Both the position numbers and the translations under genes were made by a program. A DNA stretch of 64,000 bases from Paludisphaera mucosa (GTDB lineage: Bacteria > Planctomycetota > Planctomycetia > Isosphaerales > Isosphaeraceae). Location: assembly GCF_029589435.1 (NCBI RefSeq), contig NZ_JARRAG010000001.1, positions 1,044,808 through 1,108,807 on the forward strand, written 5' to 3'. How positions within the stretch are numbered: position 1 is the stretch's first letter; each line of letters begins with the position of its first letter. Shown here in pieces: positions 45,501-53,479 of the stretch. The notes below the pieces were generated by a model. The model was not told where the DNA came from, made no database searches, and worked only from the letters and a program-made list of their open reading frames with translations.

Positions 45501-48500
45501 CGAGTTCGGCGCCGGCACGCGTGTCTACGTCACCAACAACAACTTCTTCAACAACTTCGACGCGGCCATGCAGGTCGAGCCCGACGGCCTGCTGGCCGGC
45601 GACCCGCTCCGTCCGCTCCTCTCAGGCCACCCGTTCCTCCGCGGCAACGTGATGCAGGGCAACGGCATCGACGGCCTCGCGGTGCTCGCGACCCGGGCCT
45701 ATCTCACCAACGCCTCGTCCAATTTCGCGGTCATCGGGCCCATCGAGGTGAACGACCCCGCCGGGACCTTCACCTCCGGCAACCAGTTCGTCGACTCGTT
45801 GTGGGACCTGACGGACATCACGTACGTCCTCCGCGGGACGATCATCCTCAGCGGATTCAGCCGGCCCCTCCCGGCGGCGTCCTACACGACGCCGCCGCCG
45901 CCCAACATCTCGCTGACCATCCAGGCCGCGCTGCCCAACACGCTGCTGGCCGACGGCACGCGGATCGCCAGCCCGGGCGCTTCGGTCGTGGTCAAGCTGC
46001 TCAGCGAGAACTCGACCCAGGGGTCGGGCAGCCTGGCGGGAGCGGGGTCCACGGGCGGTGGTGCCACGACGAACGGCGGGGCCGGGTTCATCGCCGGCGT
46101 CGACGACAACGTCGACCCGACGGGCGGCAACAACCCCGACGCGGGCGTCTGGAGCCAGATCCGAATCCTCGGCGTCCCGGGCAACCAGAGCACCGGGCAG
46201 AAGCGGGTGCCGGTGATCATCACCTCGCTCCGCGACACCACCGTCGGCACGACGGCGCGGGGCGTGGCCAACAACACCATCCTGAACAGCTACCCGGTCG
46301 GGCCGTTCACGCCGTACGCCAATCAGAGCCTGACGACCCCGGCGGCCGGCGACGGCGGCTACATCTACATCGGGGCCAATTCCGCGACGACGTTCGACCT
46401 GAACGACCCGCGGCAGGGGAGCCTGATCGACAACGCCGACATCAGGTACATGCGGCGGATCGAGATTCAGGGCGGCGGCATGGTCGACGCCCCGTCCGAC
46501 ATCACGGCCTTCCCCTTCCGGGATTTCAAGACCGGCTACGAAGGCCCCTCGACCCAGCTCAACGCCCGGATGGCCGTGCGGATCTCCGACACGCACATCG
46601 ACTCGTTCTCCGACGCCGGCGTCTTCGTCCACAACTCGGCCGGCAACGCGATCCAGCGGGACGGCACCCGATTCGGCTTCCCGGGCCAGGGCGTCACGTT
46701 GTACATGTACAACTCGACGATCTCCAACACGCCGGTCGGCATCCAGGCCAACTCGCAGACCGGCAACAACGACGGCGGCCAGTCGCCGCAGATGCTGATC
46801 CTGCTGAACAACACGTTCTACAACGACGCGACGGCCGTCTCGACGGCCGCGGAGACGTTCAACGGGCAGAACAGCAACTCGCAGGTCTACGTGATGGCGA
46901 TGAACAACATCTTCGCCAATTCCTCGAACGCCGCCCTCTCGTTGACGGGCAACATGTGGGGGACCAACCTCCAGAGCAACCTGTTCTTCGGAAACGGCCA
47001 GAACGTCGTCCTCACCAACAACGCCGGGTTCTCCGGCAACATCAGCCCGAAGTTCGGCGATCCCAAGTTCGTCGACCCCGCCAACCTGAACTTCGCGCTG
47101 CAGGCCGGGTCCGCGGCCATCGATTCGGGCCGGAGCGAAATCGGCCCCAACCCGGCCGGCAACGCGATCTATCCGACGGTCACCCAGCCGGCCAGCGGCC
47201 AGTTCTACGGGCCGCGGACCGATCCGGCCACGCTGACCGGGACGCAGCTCCCCGGTGCCTCGGGGACCTTCGGCGGAAATTCCTTCGCCAGCGATCCTCG
47301 GCAGATCTTGACGCTGCCGGGTTCGGGGATCTTCAGCTTCAACGACCTCTGGATCCCGTCGCTGACGGCCGCTCCCGGCGCGACCGACGGCCCTTCGTAC
47401 GTCGACGGGTCGTTCCACTACATCCCGCTTCGCGGGCAGTTCCTAGGCCGTCGCGACTTCGCGGGCTTCATCCGGGCCGACGACCCGACGACGCCCGACG
47501 CCGGCACGGGTTCCGACCCGTTCACCGACATCGGCGCCTACGAGTTCGTCGACCTGCACCCGCCCGCCGTCACCGCCGTCACGGCGATCTACGCGGGGGC
47601 CGCGGGGGTGTTCACCACGCGGAACTTCTACTCGGTGGGCGGAACCGCCGGCTCGAACCAGACGCCCGACTACGTGCAGTTCAGCTTCAGCAGCCCGATC
47701 GACCCCAACACGGTCAACGCCGACACCATCCGGCTGCAGGCCCTGGGCGTGACCGGCAACAACGTCCCCGGCACGTTCATCAGCCTCGCCGGCCTGCTGA
47801 CCTACGACGTCGAAGGCCGGTTCGCCCGCGTCAGCCTGGGCGCGAGCGGCATCAGCCTGAAGTCCGACGCCTACCGGTTCGTCCTGGTCGGCGACGGCGC
47901 CAACGTCCTCGCCAACCCCCAGGGCATCGCCCTGGACGGCGAGAACCTCAGCAACAACAACAACCCGCAGACGGGCGTCCAGCAGCCGCTCCCCTCGGGC
48001 AACGGCTTCCCGGGCGGCGACTTCTTCAGCAGCTTCATCATCAACACGGTCCCCTCGACCATCGTCACGGGGAGCTTCGGCCTGGCCGCCGCCAGCGACA
48101 GCAACGTCGTGGGCGACAGCGTGACCAACGTCACCAACCCGACGTTCGTCGGCCAGATCGCCAACACCAACACCGCGCTCGTGCCGCTCGGGGGCCAGAC
48201 GGCGATCATCGACATCGGCGTCGTCTCGATGACCGGCAACGGCGACGTGACGACCTACTGGGATACGGCCTCGGCGCCGGCCAACCTGGCCGCGTTCGTC
48301 CGGCCCAACGCCGGGACCGCCCTGACCAACGCCACCGGCGCCTTCGCGGTGACGGTCGGCCAGGACCAGGCCGGGACCGGATTCGTGCCGACGACGGCCG
48401 GCCTGCTCAGCTCGCCGTACAACGTCGGGTCGAGCGGCAACCTGATCCCGATCCCGGGCACCGTGGGCGGCTACTACATCGCCCGCGTCCGGATCGTCGA

Positions 48501-50532
48501 CCAGAGCGGCAACATCTCCAACAACCTGCTGCCCAACGCCCAGGACTCGTTCGTGGTCGACACCGGGACGGCGACCACCGCCGGCACCCCGCTGGCGGTC
48601 ACGATCGACAGCCCGGCGTCCGGCTCGGTGATCTCGAACCCGACGTCCAGCTTCGGGTTCCAGCTCTCGACCAACAAGAACCTCGACCTGACGCACCTGA
48701 CGACGTCGCAGATCCAGCTCGTGAGGGCCGGCGCCGACGGCACGTTCGCCAGCGGCACGACGATCACGATCGACCCGGCGAGCATCCAGGTGCTCTTCCT
48801 CGACTCGACGGCCCAGGGCGGCGGCGGCGGCAAGGGCCGCGAGCGGGTCACCTTCAAGCCGTCCGTCGTGCTGGGGAACGGCCTGTATCAGCTGACGGTC
48901 TTGGGGACGGGCGCCAACGGCATCCGCGACATCGCCGGCAACCTGCCGGGGGCCGACCTCACCGTCACCTTCGCGGTGTTCAGCCCGTCGACCGCCCACT
49001 TGGTCTTCGTCGGCGCCAACTTCGCCACCGACACCACGCAGACGCTCGGGTCGCGGGCGAATCCGTACGCCACCATCACCGACGCGGTCAACGCCGCCGG
49101 CTTCGGCGACAAGGTCGCGGTCCTGCCCGGCATCTACGCCGAGACGGTGGTGATGCGGAACCAGATCAGCGTCGTCTCGGCCGGCGCCGGCAGCACCGAC
49201 ACCGCCCTGTCGGCGGGGAACGCCCTGTCGACGATCATCCGGCCGATCTCGGCCGCCACCGCGGCGAGCGTCGTCGCCACCGGGCTGACGGCCTTCTTCG
49301 ACCCCACCACCGGGGCGGCCCTGCAGACGGAGCTGGCCGGCTTCACCATCGCCTCGTCGCTCATCGGCGACCCGGCCCTGGGGGCGACCAACGCCAACTC
49401 GGTCGGCCTGTCGCTGGTCAACTCGACGATGCTGGTCGACCGCAACTACTTCATCAACTCGGGCGTGGGCGTCTCGGCCGCCACGTCGTCCTCGGGGTAC
49501 GGCACCTCGTCGTTCGTGAACAACGGCTTCATCGGCAACATCATCGGCGCCTACGTCAACGACGCCGGCGGCACGCCGACGAACGCCACCTCGTACTGGG
49601 TGAACAACACGTTCGCCTACAACACCTACGGGTTCTGGGCTCAGAACTCCGGCTCGACCGGGTCCAACCAGGCCTACCTCGCCAACAACATCTTCTGGCA
49701 GAACCACGACCAGACGGCCAGCCGGACCGGGCTGGGGATCTTCTCGGCGACCCCGAGCCACCTGATCCTCAACAACAACATGTTCTCGGGCAACGGCCTC
49801 AGCGACACGCTCCCCTGGTGGGCCGCGTACAACGTCGGCAACGGCTTCGACCTGACCAAGCTCGGGCCCAACGCCACGAACGCCCAGGCCAACCTCGGCA
49901 ACTTCACCGGGTTCCCGTCGTTCGTCTCGCCGATCGACCCCCGGCCCGGCTCGGACGGACCGGCGGCCTTCTACCTGAGCGCCAACTTCGGCCTCCAGGC
50001 GAACTCGGCGGCCATCAACAACGCCCTGGCCTCGATCGCGTCGCAGACCGACTTCGTGGGGAACTTCCAGAACGTCAACCCCACGACCCGCGGCCTCAAG
50101 CTCCCGGGCTTCGGCCCCCGCGACGTCGGCGCCTTCGAGTACGTCCCCACCGGGACGACCACCACGACGACCACCACGACCTCCCCCACCGTCGCCCCCG
50201 CGACGACGTCCGACACCACGACCGACCCGTCGATCGGGGTGACCGGAGGGTCGACCACGACCACCACGACGACCGTCACGCCGACGATCACCGACCCGGC
50301 TCCGACGCCGGCTCCCGCACCGGCCCCGGCCCCGGCTCCTGCACCCGCCCCGGCTCCGGCTCCGGCCCCGACCTCGCCCACGAAGGTCACCGTCAACAAG
50401 CAGGCCGCGGCCCGCGCCGCCGCCGCGGCCCGGATGGCCGCACAGCGAGCCGCCCGTGCGGCCGCCCACGCCCCCGCCGGGAGGACGGCCACGGTCAAGC
50501 GGACTCCGCCCCGCTTCGCCGGCAACCGCTGA
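39568..50532 (+). CDS. giant secreted subtilase/sedolisin-like and beta-helix surface protein
   Basis: This 3654-residue protein is the largest in the window. The N-terminus has a basic stretch and LEFLEGRVLLA (residues 30-40), a motif typical of planctomycete exported proteins. Residues about 80-610 form a subtilase-like domain: Asp204 in GVLSDSFN, D236-E237-G-R-A-M where classical subtilases have the His-Gly motif, Asn318 in SAAGNS, and Ser579 in FGTSSAAP. A beta-sandwich insert lies at about 340-450. The acidic D-E pair recalls the Ser-Glu-Asp chemistry of sedolisins. Ig-like SbsA/Big_5-type modules follow (about 640-900), then more beta-rich repeats. A long parallel beta-helix comes next (about 1570-2560), ending in DIGAYEF; a second, shorter one ends in DVGAFEYV. 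The C-terminus has a Thr-rich run, a Pro-Ala repeat and an Arg/Ala-rich basic tail. ATG 39568 is chosen because GGGGGAG lies about 8 bases upstream. Confidence 0.85.
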   Translation: MGSFKAGGSDKGPDRRRGRHHAKRQGSPRLEFLEGRVLLATDALLGGNPVWHATSADIGDIQDGPMAPLGGQLITLYQKQQSGVSDSNALAAAFPLLQIKNGSVLISLTTWGDFDTFRTTVTNLGMQVTSSSPLYGMVNGWMPINQLYTTAQIPSLVAGSPELKPFVHYQGIANNQAQTALLADAASTRFNVTGAGTTVGVLSDSFNALGGYATDVSTGDLPGNVNILQDLAGEADEGRAMAQNIYDIAPGASLQFATAFIDQLSFANNIRALAAAGSDIIVDDVGYSTEPFFQDGVISQAVNAVTAQNIPYFSAAGNSQDSGYLSSFRGAQGTVGSIGAGRFMNFNPGSGAAVFQLPITTTTANSTLIFQFDQPYATQQPAGSTNTVTSQLNFYVLDANGAIVNPAGQGVDDNTATQAPIQGVVIANPGTYTIAIQVVKGADPGHVQFVAGGNQTIVVSQQFGSAGGTYYPTTFGHSSTINTIGVGAVPWWATAPYLNQQPLASEPFSSFGPTIIARDVNGNLLSSPTTVLNPVISAPDGGNTTFFGQIFQTNNPPFPGQPATTTNLSQNLPSFFGTSSAAPNAAAVAALMLQKAPNSTVAEIKAALISSTQSLNGAGQGNWNAQGGYGMINAVAAVSAVDVLTVAATTPANSTVVTTTPSYIEVVFSKPVLVSSLSAGDIQFITTPAGVTVSVGAPIPVDDPNTPTVVRFPYTFTFNSGVTATANGVYTYVVTGPVTSTDGKQLEQSGLISFLLQDVTAPTVAATSTLGRQVSVQFSKPMNPATITKNNIIVARRNGAGAWNAPGVVNLSLDPRVTINYNAANNTATLDFSALPQTALPSDQYAIIVISGPGGVTDAVGNQLDGNFNGSFPSGDGVAGGNFLQDLGFLLVQAPVITSFALDPASTNDTGIAGDSDTRATQPQFIGQVFNTFPGTVANLNYYVQFNSLNGGNFDLSVGAGGRGVAGNPNFQGVTDANGAFRFTAPTILPEGFQRARVVVVGQADQPPLPGAASQLDRAFRVDLTSPTITGAAQLDQSPFPFYVSDLPGLSLYVIDPSQQAAAYLATPNNVVFPALDPSTAVNLSNYQLQVVMANGTVLDVSQFITRANYVPLPPTFDASGNFIGTYQGRVDLTLAPGLPAGLYRLRAFSQGTVDGVSHSGLLDAAGNPLLNSGDSTPSYSLVFQLQRSPAYITNMVMTDTANQFNYNALGGPGSYYDLNGVRAQVPPTSWMFDFSNPLPLNDANGLAIDYSNLIRLVRSADAVGSPADGNFGDLGQDGLADSGTGFTRVGGTLVALYWQNPANGTWVMADASHPHGTRLVMVDPAGLTTADYYRTYIPNQIDAAGEDTRIFDIYGNQLDGEFLGNPTSTVSNQFHPFTSDPTKIFPGDRAIYNYEDLLTTGYPTPAPVSRMTGDGVGGGAFMAGFVVATTDHILYTRPDYQEDPFDPSTTPDGSLARPYATIAPEGDPNTSPANPFRNPNGGLNASSNFLSGFNPNYDRNGNGRFDRSVLYAAQQLAYTGPVVAVAIPGTPQRNPITGVVTQQPFVLQAPAGPNSYNDASTSVPFNTTLVFTPGTTLKALNASLFVQNQGSALQIQGNSITSQQVNFTSYNDASIGGATNGNPNTSPRAGDWGGIVFRNYNQRAFTRASDVLFPVDGTLLGVGTTTTSAALPALAGADELMSRLNFGNVRYGGGAVPRSSGTTYSGITLYNTRPVVSNFRVTDTGTSGGTQGAIGADMDSFLSDDVAARGPVIRRVTVQNNSLNGIWLLSQSNGFIEPTDATRLADSNDAVEPAHYSLFQPLPIVILAQLIVGQQYAVNTGGSTRWVANRLYIDSGSMLRFGTNSSLSVLNPEAGLNVGSRDYISKFDLDNNYSPESANFQALRADDPQVLFTSLFDNLATTTLVPTPINVTGNASPVSLGPALWGSVGIQSGAQAVINAATFRYGGGAVNTADITLPTQSVLSFITRQTTFENTPFEFGAGTRVYVTNNNFFNNFDAAMQVEPDGLLAGDPLRPLLSGHPFLRGNVMQGNGIDGLAVLATRAYLTNASSNFAVIGPIEVNDPAGTFTSGNQFVDSLWDLTDITYVLRGTIILSGFSRPLPAASYTTPPPPNISLTIQAALPNTLLADGTRIASPGASVVVKLLSENSTQGSGSLAGAGSTGGGATTNGGAGFIAGVDDNVDPTGGNNPDAGVWSQIRILGVPGNQSTGQKRVPVIITSLRDTTVGTTARGVANNTILNSYPVGPFTPYANQSLTTPAAGDGGYIYIGANSATTFDLNDPRQGSLIDNADIRYMRRIEIQGGGMVDAPSDITAFPFRDFKTGYEGPSTQLNARMAVRISDTHIDSFSDAGVFVHNSAGNAIQRDGTRFGFPGQGVTLYMYNSTISNTPVGIQANSQTGNNDGGQSPQMLILLNNTFYNDATAVSTAAETFNGQNSNSQVYVMAMNNIFANSSNAALSLTGNMWGTNLQSNLFFGNGQNVVLTNNAGFSGNISPKFGDPKFVDPANLNFALQAGSAAIDSGRSEIGPNPAGNAIYPTVTQPASGQFYGPRTDPATLTGTQLPGASGTFGGNSFASDPRQILTLPGSGIFSFNDLWIPSLTAAPGATDGPSYVDGSFHYIPLRGQFLGRRDFAGFIRADDPTTPDAGTGSDPFTDIGAYEFVDLHPPAVTAVTAIYAGAAGVFTTRNFYSVGGTAGSNQTPDYVQFSFSSPIDPNTVNADTIRLQALGVTGNNVPGTFISLAGLLTYDVEGRFARVSLGASGISLKSDAYRFVLVGDGANVLANPQGIALDGENLSNNNNPQTGVQQPLPSGNGFPGGDFFSSFIINTVPSTIVTGSFGLAAASDSNVVGDSVTNVTNPTFVGQIANTNTALVPLGGQTAIIDIGVVSMTGNGDVTTYWDTASAPANLAAFVRPNAGTALTNATGAFAVTVGQDQAGTGFVPTTAGLLSSPYNVGSSGNLIPIPGTVGGYYIARVRIVDQSGNISNNLLPNAQDSFVVDTGTATTAGTPLAVTIDSPASGSVISNPTSSFGFQLSTNKNLDLTHLTTSQIQLVRAGADGTFASGTTITIDPASIQVLFLDSTAQGGGGGKGRERVTFKPSVVLGNGLYQLTVLGTGANGIRDIAGNLPGADLTVTFAVFSPSTAHLVFVGANFATDTTQTLGSRANPYATITDAVNAAGFGDKVAVLPGIYAETVVMRNQISVVSAGAGSTDTALSAGNALSTIIRPISAATAASVVATGLTAFFDPTTGAALQTELAGFTIASSLIGDPALGATNANSVGLSLVNSTMLVDRNYFINSGVGVSAATSSSGYGTSSFVNNGFIGNIIGAYVNDAGGTPTNATSYWVNNTFAYNTYGFWAQNSGSTGSNQAYLANNIFWQNHDQTASRTGLGIFSATPSHLILNNNMFSGNGLSDTLPWWAAYNVGNGFDLTKLGPNATNAQANLGNFTGFPSFVSPIDPRPGSDGPAAFYLSANFGLQANSAAINNALASIASQTDFVGNFQNVNPTTRGLKLPGFGPRDVGAFEYVPTGTTTTTTTTTSPTVAPATTSDTTTDPSIGVTGGSTTTTTTTVTPTITDPAPTPAPAPAPAPAPAPAPAPAPAPTSPTKVTVNKQAAARAAAAARMAAQRAARAAAHAPAGRTATVKRTPPRFAGNR
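50293..50374 (+). repeat. Pro-Ala coding repeat
   Basis: A tandem run of CCG/GCT/CCC/GCC codons encodes about a dozen Pro-Ala pairs near the end of the giant surface protein. The codons vary, so the repeat is held at protein level more than at DNA level. It likely forms an extended rod or wall-spanning spacer. Confidence 0.75.
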
Positions 50533-50570
50533 AGCCCAGCGACCCAGCTCGCCGATCGTTGAGCGCAGGA

Positions 50571-50600
50571 AAGAGGCCGGACCGAAAGGTCCGGCCTCTT
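50571..50600. terminator. strong bidirectional terminator with GAAA tetraloop
   Basis: AAGAGGCCGGACC (50571-50583) and GGTCCGGCCTCTT (50588-50600) form a perfect 13-bp stem closed by GAAA. TCTCATTTC follows on the plus strand and the A-rich AGGAA side serves the minus strand. It separates the converging giant gene and the T2SF gene. Confidence 0.85.
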
Positions 50601-50619
50601 CTCATTTCGAAGCGTCGGC

Positions 50620-51924
50620 TCAGCCGCCCGCCAGCGAGGTGATCACCTGGATGTAGGGCAGGAAGACGGCAAGGATGATGAACAGGACGAACCCGGCGAG
50701 GATCAGCACCAGCAGAGGCTGGATCAGCTGGCCGAGGTTCTTGACCATGTAGGTCACCTGCTCCTCGTACTCGTCGGCCAGGTGGGCCAGGCTCTCGGGG
50801 AGCTTCCCGGTCTCCTCGCCCGACTCGAGGATCGCGATGACGTCGGGCCCGAACTGCCGGCTCGGCGCCAGGGCGACGCTCAGCTCGCGGCCCTGCATCA
50901 CGAGCGGTTTCGCGGCCTCCACGGCCTGTCGCATCGGGGTCATCGAGAGGGCCTGGGCCGTCAGGTCCATCGACCCGCCCACGTCGACGCCGGCGTCCAG
51001 CAGGCTGCCCAGGGTCCGGGCGAAGCGGCTCACGTCGAGCTTGCGGAAGATGGAGCCCAGCACCGGGATCCGCAGCAGGACGCGGTCCAGGATGTTCTTG
51101 CCGGAAGACGTCCCGTACCACTTCAGGAGAGCGAACGGGACGCCGACGATGAGCACGGGGAGGAGCCACCAGCCGCCGGCTCCAAGGAACTTGCTGAAGC
51201 CGATGAGGATTCGGCTGACCGCGGGTAGCTGGGCCTTCTTGCTGATGTCCGAAAGCAGCGACGCGAACATCGGCAGGATGTAGACCGCCATCAGGCAGGC
51301 GATGGTCGTCGCCATGGCCAGGACGATCAGGGGGTAGATCATGGCCGACCGCGCCTGGCGGATCAGGCGCTGGCGGGCCTCGAACGTCTGGCTCAGGAGC
51401 TTCAGGGTCTCGGGGACGCCGCCGCGGGCCTCGGCGACCCGGATCATGCTCTGGAACATGGGGCCGAACGCGGCGCGTTCGGGGGCCGTCGCGTCGTCGA
51501 GCGTCGCCCCGGCGCGGATCCGGGTCCGCATCCGCTCGACGACGGGGCCCAGTGCGGTCCCCTGATACTGGCGTCCCAGGCTTGAGAGGGCCCGGTCGTA
51601 ATCGACGCCGGCGTTGAGGTACGAGCCGAACTGACGGCAGAACTGCGAGAGCTGCCCCGAGCTGACGCGGCCGAACAGGATCCGCTCGTACCACTTCGGG
51701 CCCGGCTCGACGACCTCCATCTTCAGAGGATCATCGCCCTGCCTGCGGGTCGGCCGGGCCTTCGGGGCCCTGGGAGGCCCGGGCGTCGGCTGGAAGACCG
51801 AGTCGCCCGCGCCGGCCCGGGGAGGGTTGCGGGGAGGCCGCCCGGCGGGGTCGGCGTCCGGTTTGGGCTTGGGTCGCGGTCGCCTGGGTTCGATCGGATC
51901 GACGTCTTCCGGGTCGTGACTCAT
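50620..51924 (-). CDS. type II secretion/type IV pilus inner membrane protein, GspF/PilC family
   Basis: The 434-residue protein has two T2SF domains. The first (about 110-230) begins with LSQFCRQFGSYLNAGVDYDRAL and ends with MIRVAEARGGVPETLKLLS; the second (about 305-425) begins with FARTLGSLLDAGVDVGGSM and has ILESGEETGKLPESLAHLADEYEE. Three hydrophobic helices lie between and after them. GspF/PilC proteins are platform components for pseudopilus or pilus assembly. An N-terminal Pro/Arg-rich extension of about 80 residues is unusual. ATG 51924 has a GCGGAG about 8 bases upstream. The gene lies 43 bases after gcvPB on the same strand, so it may be read from the gcv promoter. No GspE or GspD is present in the window. 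Confidence 0.87.
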   Translation of the reverse strand: MSHDPEDVDPIEPRRPRPKPKPDADPAGRPPRNPPRAGAGDSVFQPTPGPPRAPKARPTRRQGDDPLKMEVVEPGPKWYERILFGRVSSGQLSQFCRQFGSYLNAGVDYDRALSSLGRQYQGTALGPVVERMRTRIRAGATLDDATAPERAAFGPMFQSMIRVAEARGGVPETLKLLSQTFEARQRLIRQARSAMIYPLIVLAMATTIACLMAVYILPMFASLLSDISKKAQLPAVSRILIGFSKFLGAGGWWLLPVLIVGVPFALLKWYGTSSGKNILDRVLLRIPVLGSIFRKLDVSRFARTLGSLLDAGVDVGGSMDLTAQALSMTPMRQAVEAAKPLVMQGRELSVALAPSRQFGPDVIAILESGEETGKLPESLAHLADEYEEQVTYMVKNLGQLIQPLLVLILAGFVLFIILAVFLPYIQVITSLAGG

Positions 51925-51967
51925 GGAGAGGCTCCGCGATCCGAGGCTCGGGGTGACTGCCGACGGG

Positions 51968-53428
51968 TCAAGGAGTCCAGCGAAGGACGGGCGTCTTGGC
52001 GGCCTTGACTTCGTCAAGCCGGCTGACCGGCGTGGAGACGGGGGCGTCGTGCAGCGACTCGGGGTCTTCCAGGGCGATCGCCTTGAGCGCGGCGGCGAAG
52101 GCTTCGAGCGTGTCGCGGCTCTCGGTCTCGGTCGGCTCGATCATCAGGGCTTCCGAGACGATGAGCGGGAAGTACACCGTCGGCGCGTGGAAGTTGTAGT
52201 CGATGAGCCGCTTGCCGACGTCCATCGCGCGGATGCCGCGATCCTTGGCGAGCGACCGGCAGGACGCGACGAACTCGTGCATGCAGCGCGTCCCGCAGGG
52301 CACCGGGTAGACGTCGCGGACGAGGCCGAGCAGGTAGTTGGCGTTGAGGACCGCGTGCTGTGCGACCCGCTTGAGGCCGTCGGGACCCTGGCTGCGGATG
52401 TAGCAGTAGGCCCGGAAGAGCACGCCGGTGTTGCCGAAGAACGCCCGCACCCGGCCGATCGACTTGGGGCGGTCCTCGTCGAGGAAATAGGTGCCGTCGT
52501 CCTTGCGACCGACGATCGGAGCGGGCAGATACGGGGCGAGCTTACTGCGGACGGCGATGGGGCCAGCGCCGGGGCCGCCGCCGCCGTGGGGGCCCGAGAA
52601 CGTCTTGTGCGGGTTGTAGTGCATCAGGTCGACGCCCATGTCGCCGGGCCGGACGACGCCGAGGATGGCGTTCATGTTGGCCCCGTCGAGGTAGAGCAGC
52701 GCCCCGCGTTCGTGCAGCAGCTTGGCGATCTCGCCGATCTGGGGGTCGAAGAGCCCGACCGTGTTCGGGTTCGTGATCATGAACACGGCGACGTCGTCGG
52801 AGAGCTTCGACTTGAAGTCCTCCAGGTCGACGAGGCCCCGGCCGTCGCTCTTGACGGTGACGGTCTCGAAGCCCGCGAGATGGGCCGAGGCCGGGTTGGT
52901 GCCGTGGGCGCTGTCGGGGATGAGGACCTGGGTCCGTTTCCGGCCCGGCTCCTGGTCGCGGAAATAGGCGGCGGCCACGAACAGCGCGGCCAGCTCGCCC
53001 TGCGCGCCGGCGGCGGGTTGGAGGCTCACGGCGTCGAGCCCGGCGACCTCGGCCAGGTCGTCCTGGAGCCCGTAGAGGATGGCGAGCAGGCCCTGGAGCG
53101 TCGAGTCGTCCTGGTAGGGATGCTGGGCGCCGAGCCCCGGCAGGCCGGCCAGACGCTCGTTGCGCTTGGGGTTGTACTTCATCGTGCACGAGCCGAGCGG
53201 GTAGAAATTCCCGTCGATCGACATGTTGAGCGCCGAGAGGTTCGTGTAATGGCGCACGACGTCGAGCTCGCTCAGCTCGGGCAGGGGGGGGGCCGACTTC
53301 TGGAGGTGGGCGGGCGGGATGAGGTCGTCGAGCGAGGCGGCCGGGACGTCGGAGGTGGGGAGGACCGCGGTGAACCGTCCGGGACGGCTCGATTCGAAGA
53401 GCAGGGGCTGCAGGTCGAGCTTGTACAT
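51968..53428 (-). CDS. gcvPB: glycine dehydrogenase (decarboxylating) subunit 2
   Basis: This 486-residue protein is the C-terminal-type half of the P protein of the glycine cleavage system, which decarboxylates glycine with pyridoxal phosphate and passes aminomethyl to the H protein. The PLP Lys is in HYNPHKTFSGPHGGGGPG, and IPDSAHGTNPASA and ITNPNTVGLFD are typical cofactor-site blocks. Also seen is the N-terminal LGSCTMKYNP motif. It pairs with the separate subunit 1 encoded just upstream (51 bases). The two-subunit form is common in bacteria outside the Enterobacteria. The ATG has no strong Shine-Dalgarno. Confidence 0.95.
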   Translation of the reverse strand: MYKLDLQPLLFESSRPGRFTAVLPTSDVPAASLDDLIPPAHLQKSAPPLPELSELDVVRHYTNLSALNMSIDGNFYPLGSCTMKYNPKRNERLAGLPGLGAQHPYQDDSTLQGLLAILYGLQDDLAEVAGLDAVSLQPAAGAQGELAALFVAAAYFRDQEPGRKRTQVLIPDSAHGTNPASAHLAGFETVTVKSDGRGLVDLEDFKSKLSDDVAVFMITNPNTVGLFDPQIGEIAKLLHERGALLYLDGANMNAILGVVRPGDMGVDLMHYNPHKTFSGPHGGGGPGAGPIAVRSKLAPYLPAPIVGRKDDGTYFLDEDRPKSIGRVRAFFGNTGVLFRAYCYIRSQGPDGLKRVAQHAVLNANYLLGLVRDVYPVPCGTRCMHEFVASCRSLAKDRGIRAMDVGKRLIDYNFHAPTVYFPLIVSEALMIEPTETESRDTLEAFAAALKAIALEDPESLHDAPVSTPVSRLDEVKAAKTPVLRWTP

Positions 53429-53479
53429 GATCGCCGTGGGAATGAGGTTCGAAGTGGGGCCAGGTCCGCGGTCGCGATC

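Noticed and set aside
50155-50374. Repetitive ACC/ACG and CCG/GCC runs considered as a CRISPR array or DNA repeat.
   Set aside because: They are in frame within the giant gene, have no spacer structure and encode Thr-rich and Pro-Ala protein repeats.
45045-50642. A long second plus-strand frame inside the giant gene.
   Set aside because: Arg/Pro/Ala-rich shadow translation, with no start signal; the in-frame protein keeps family motifs such as DIGAYEF throughout.
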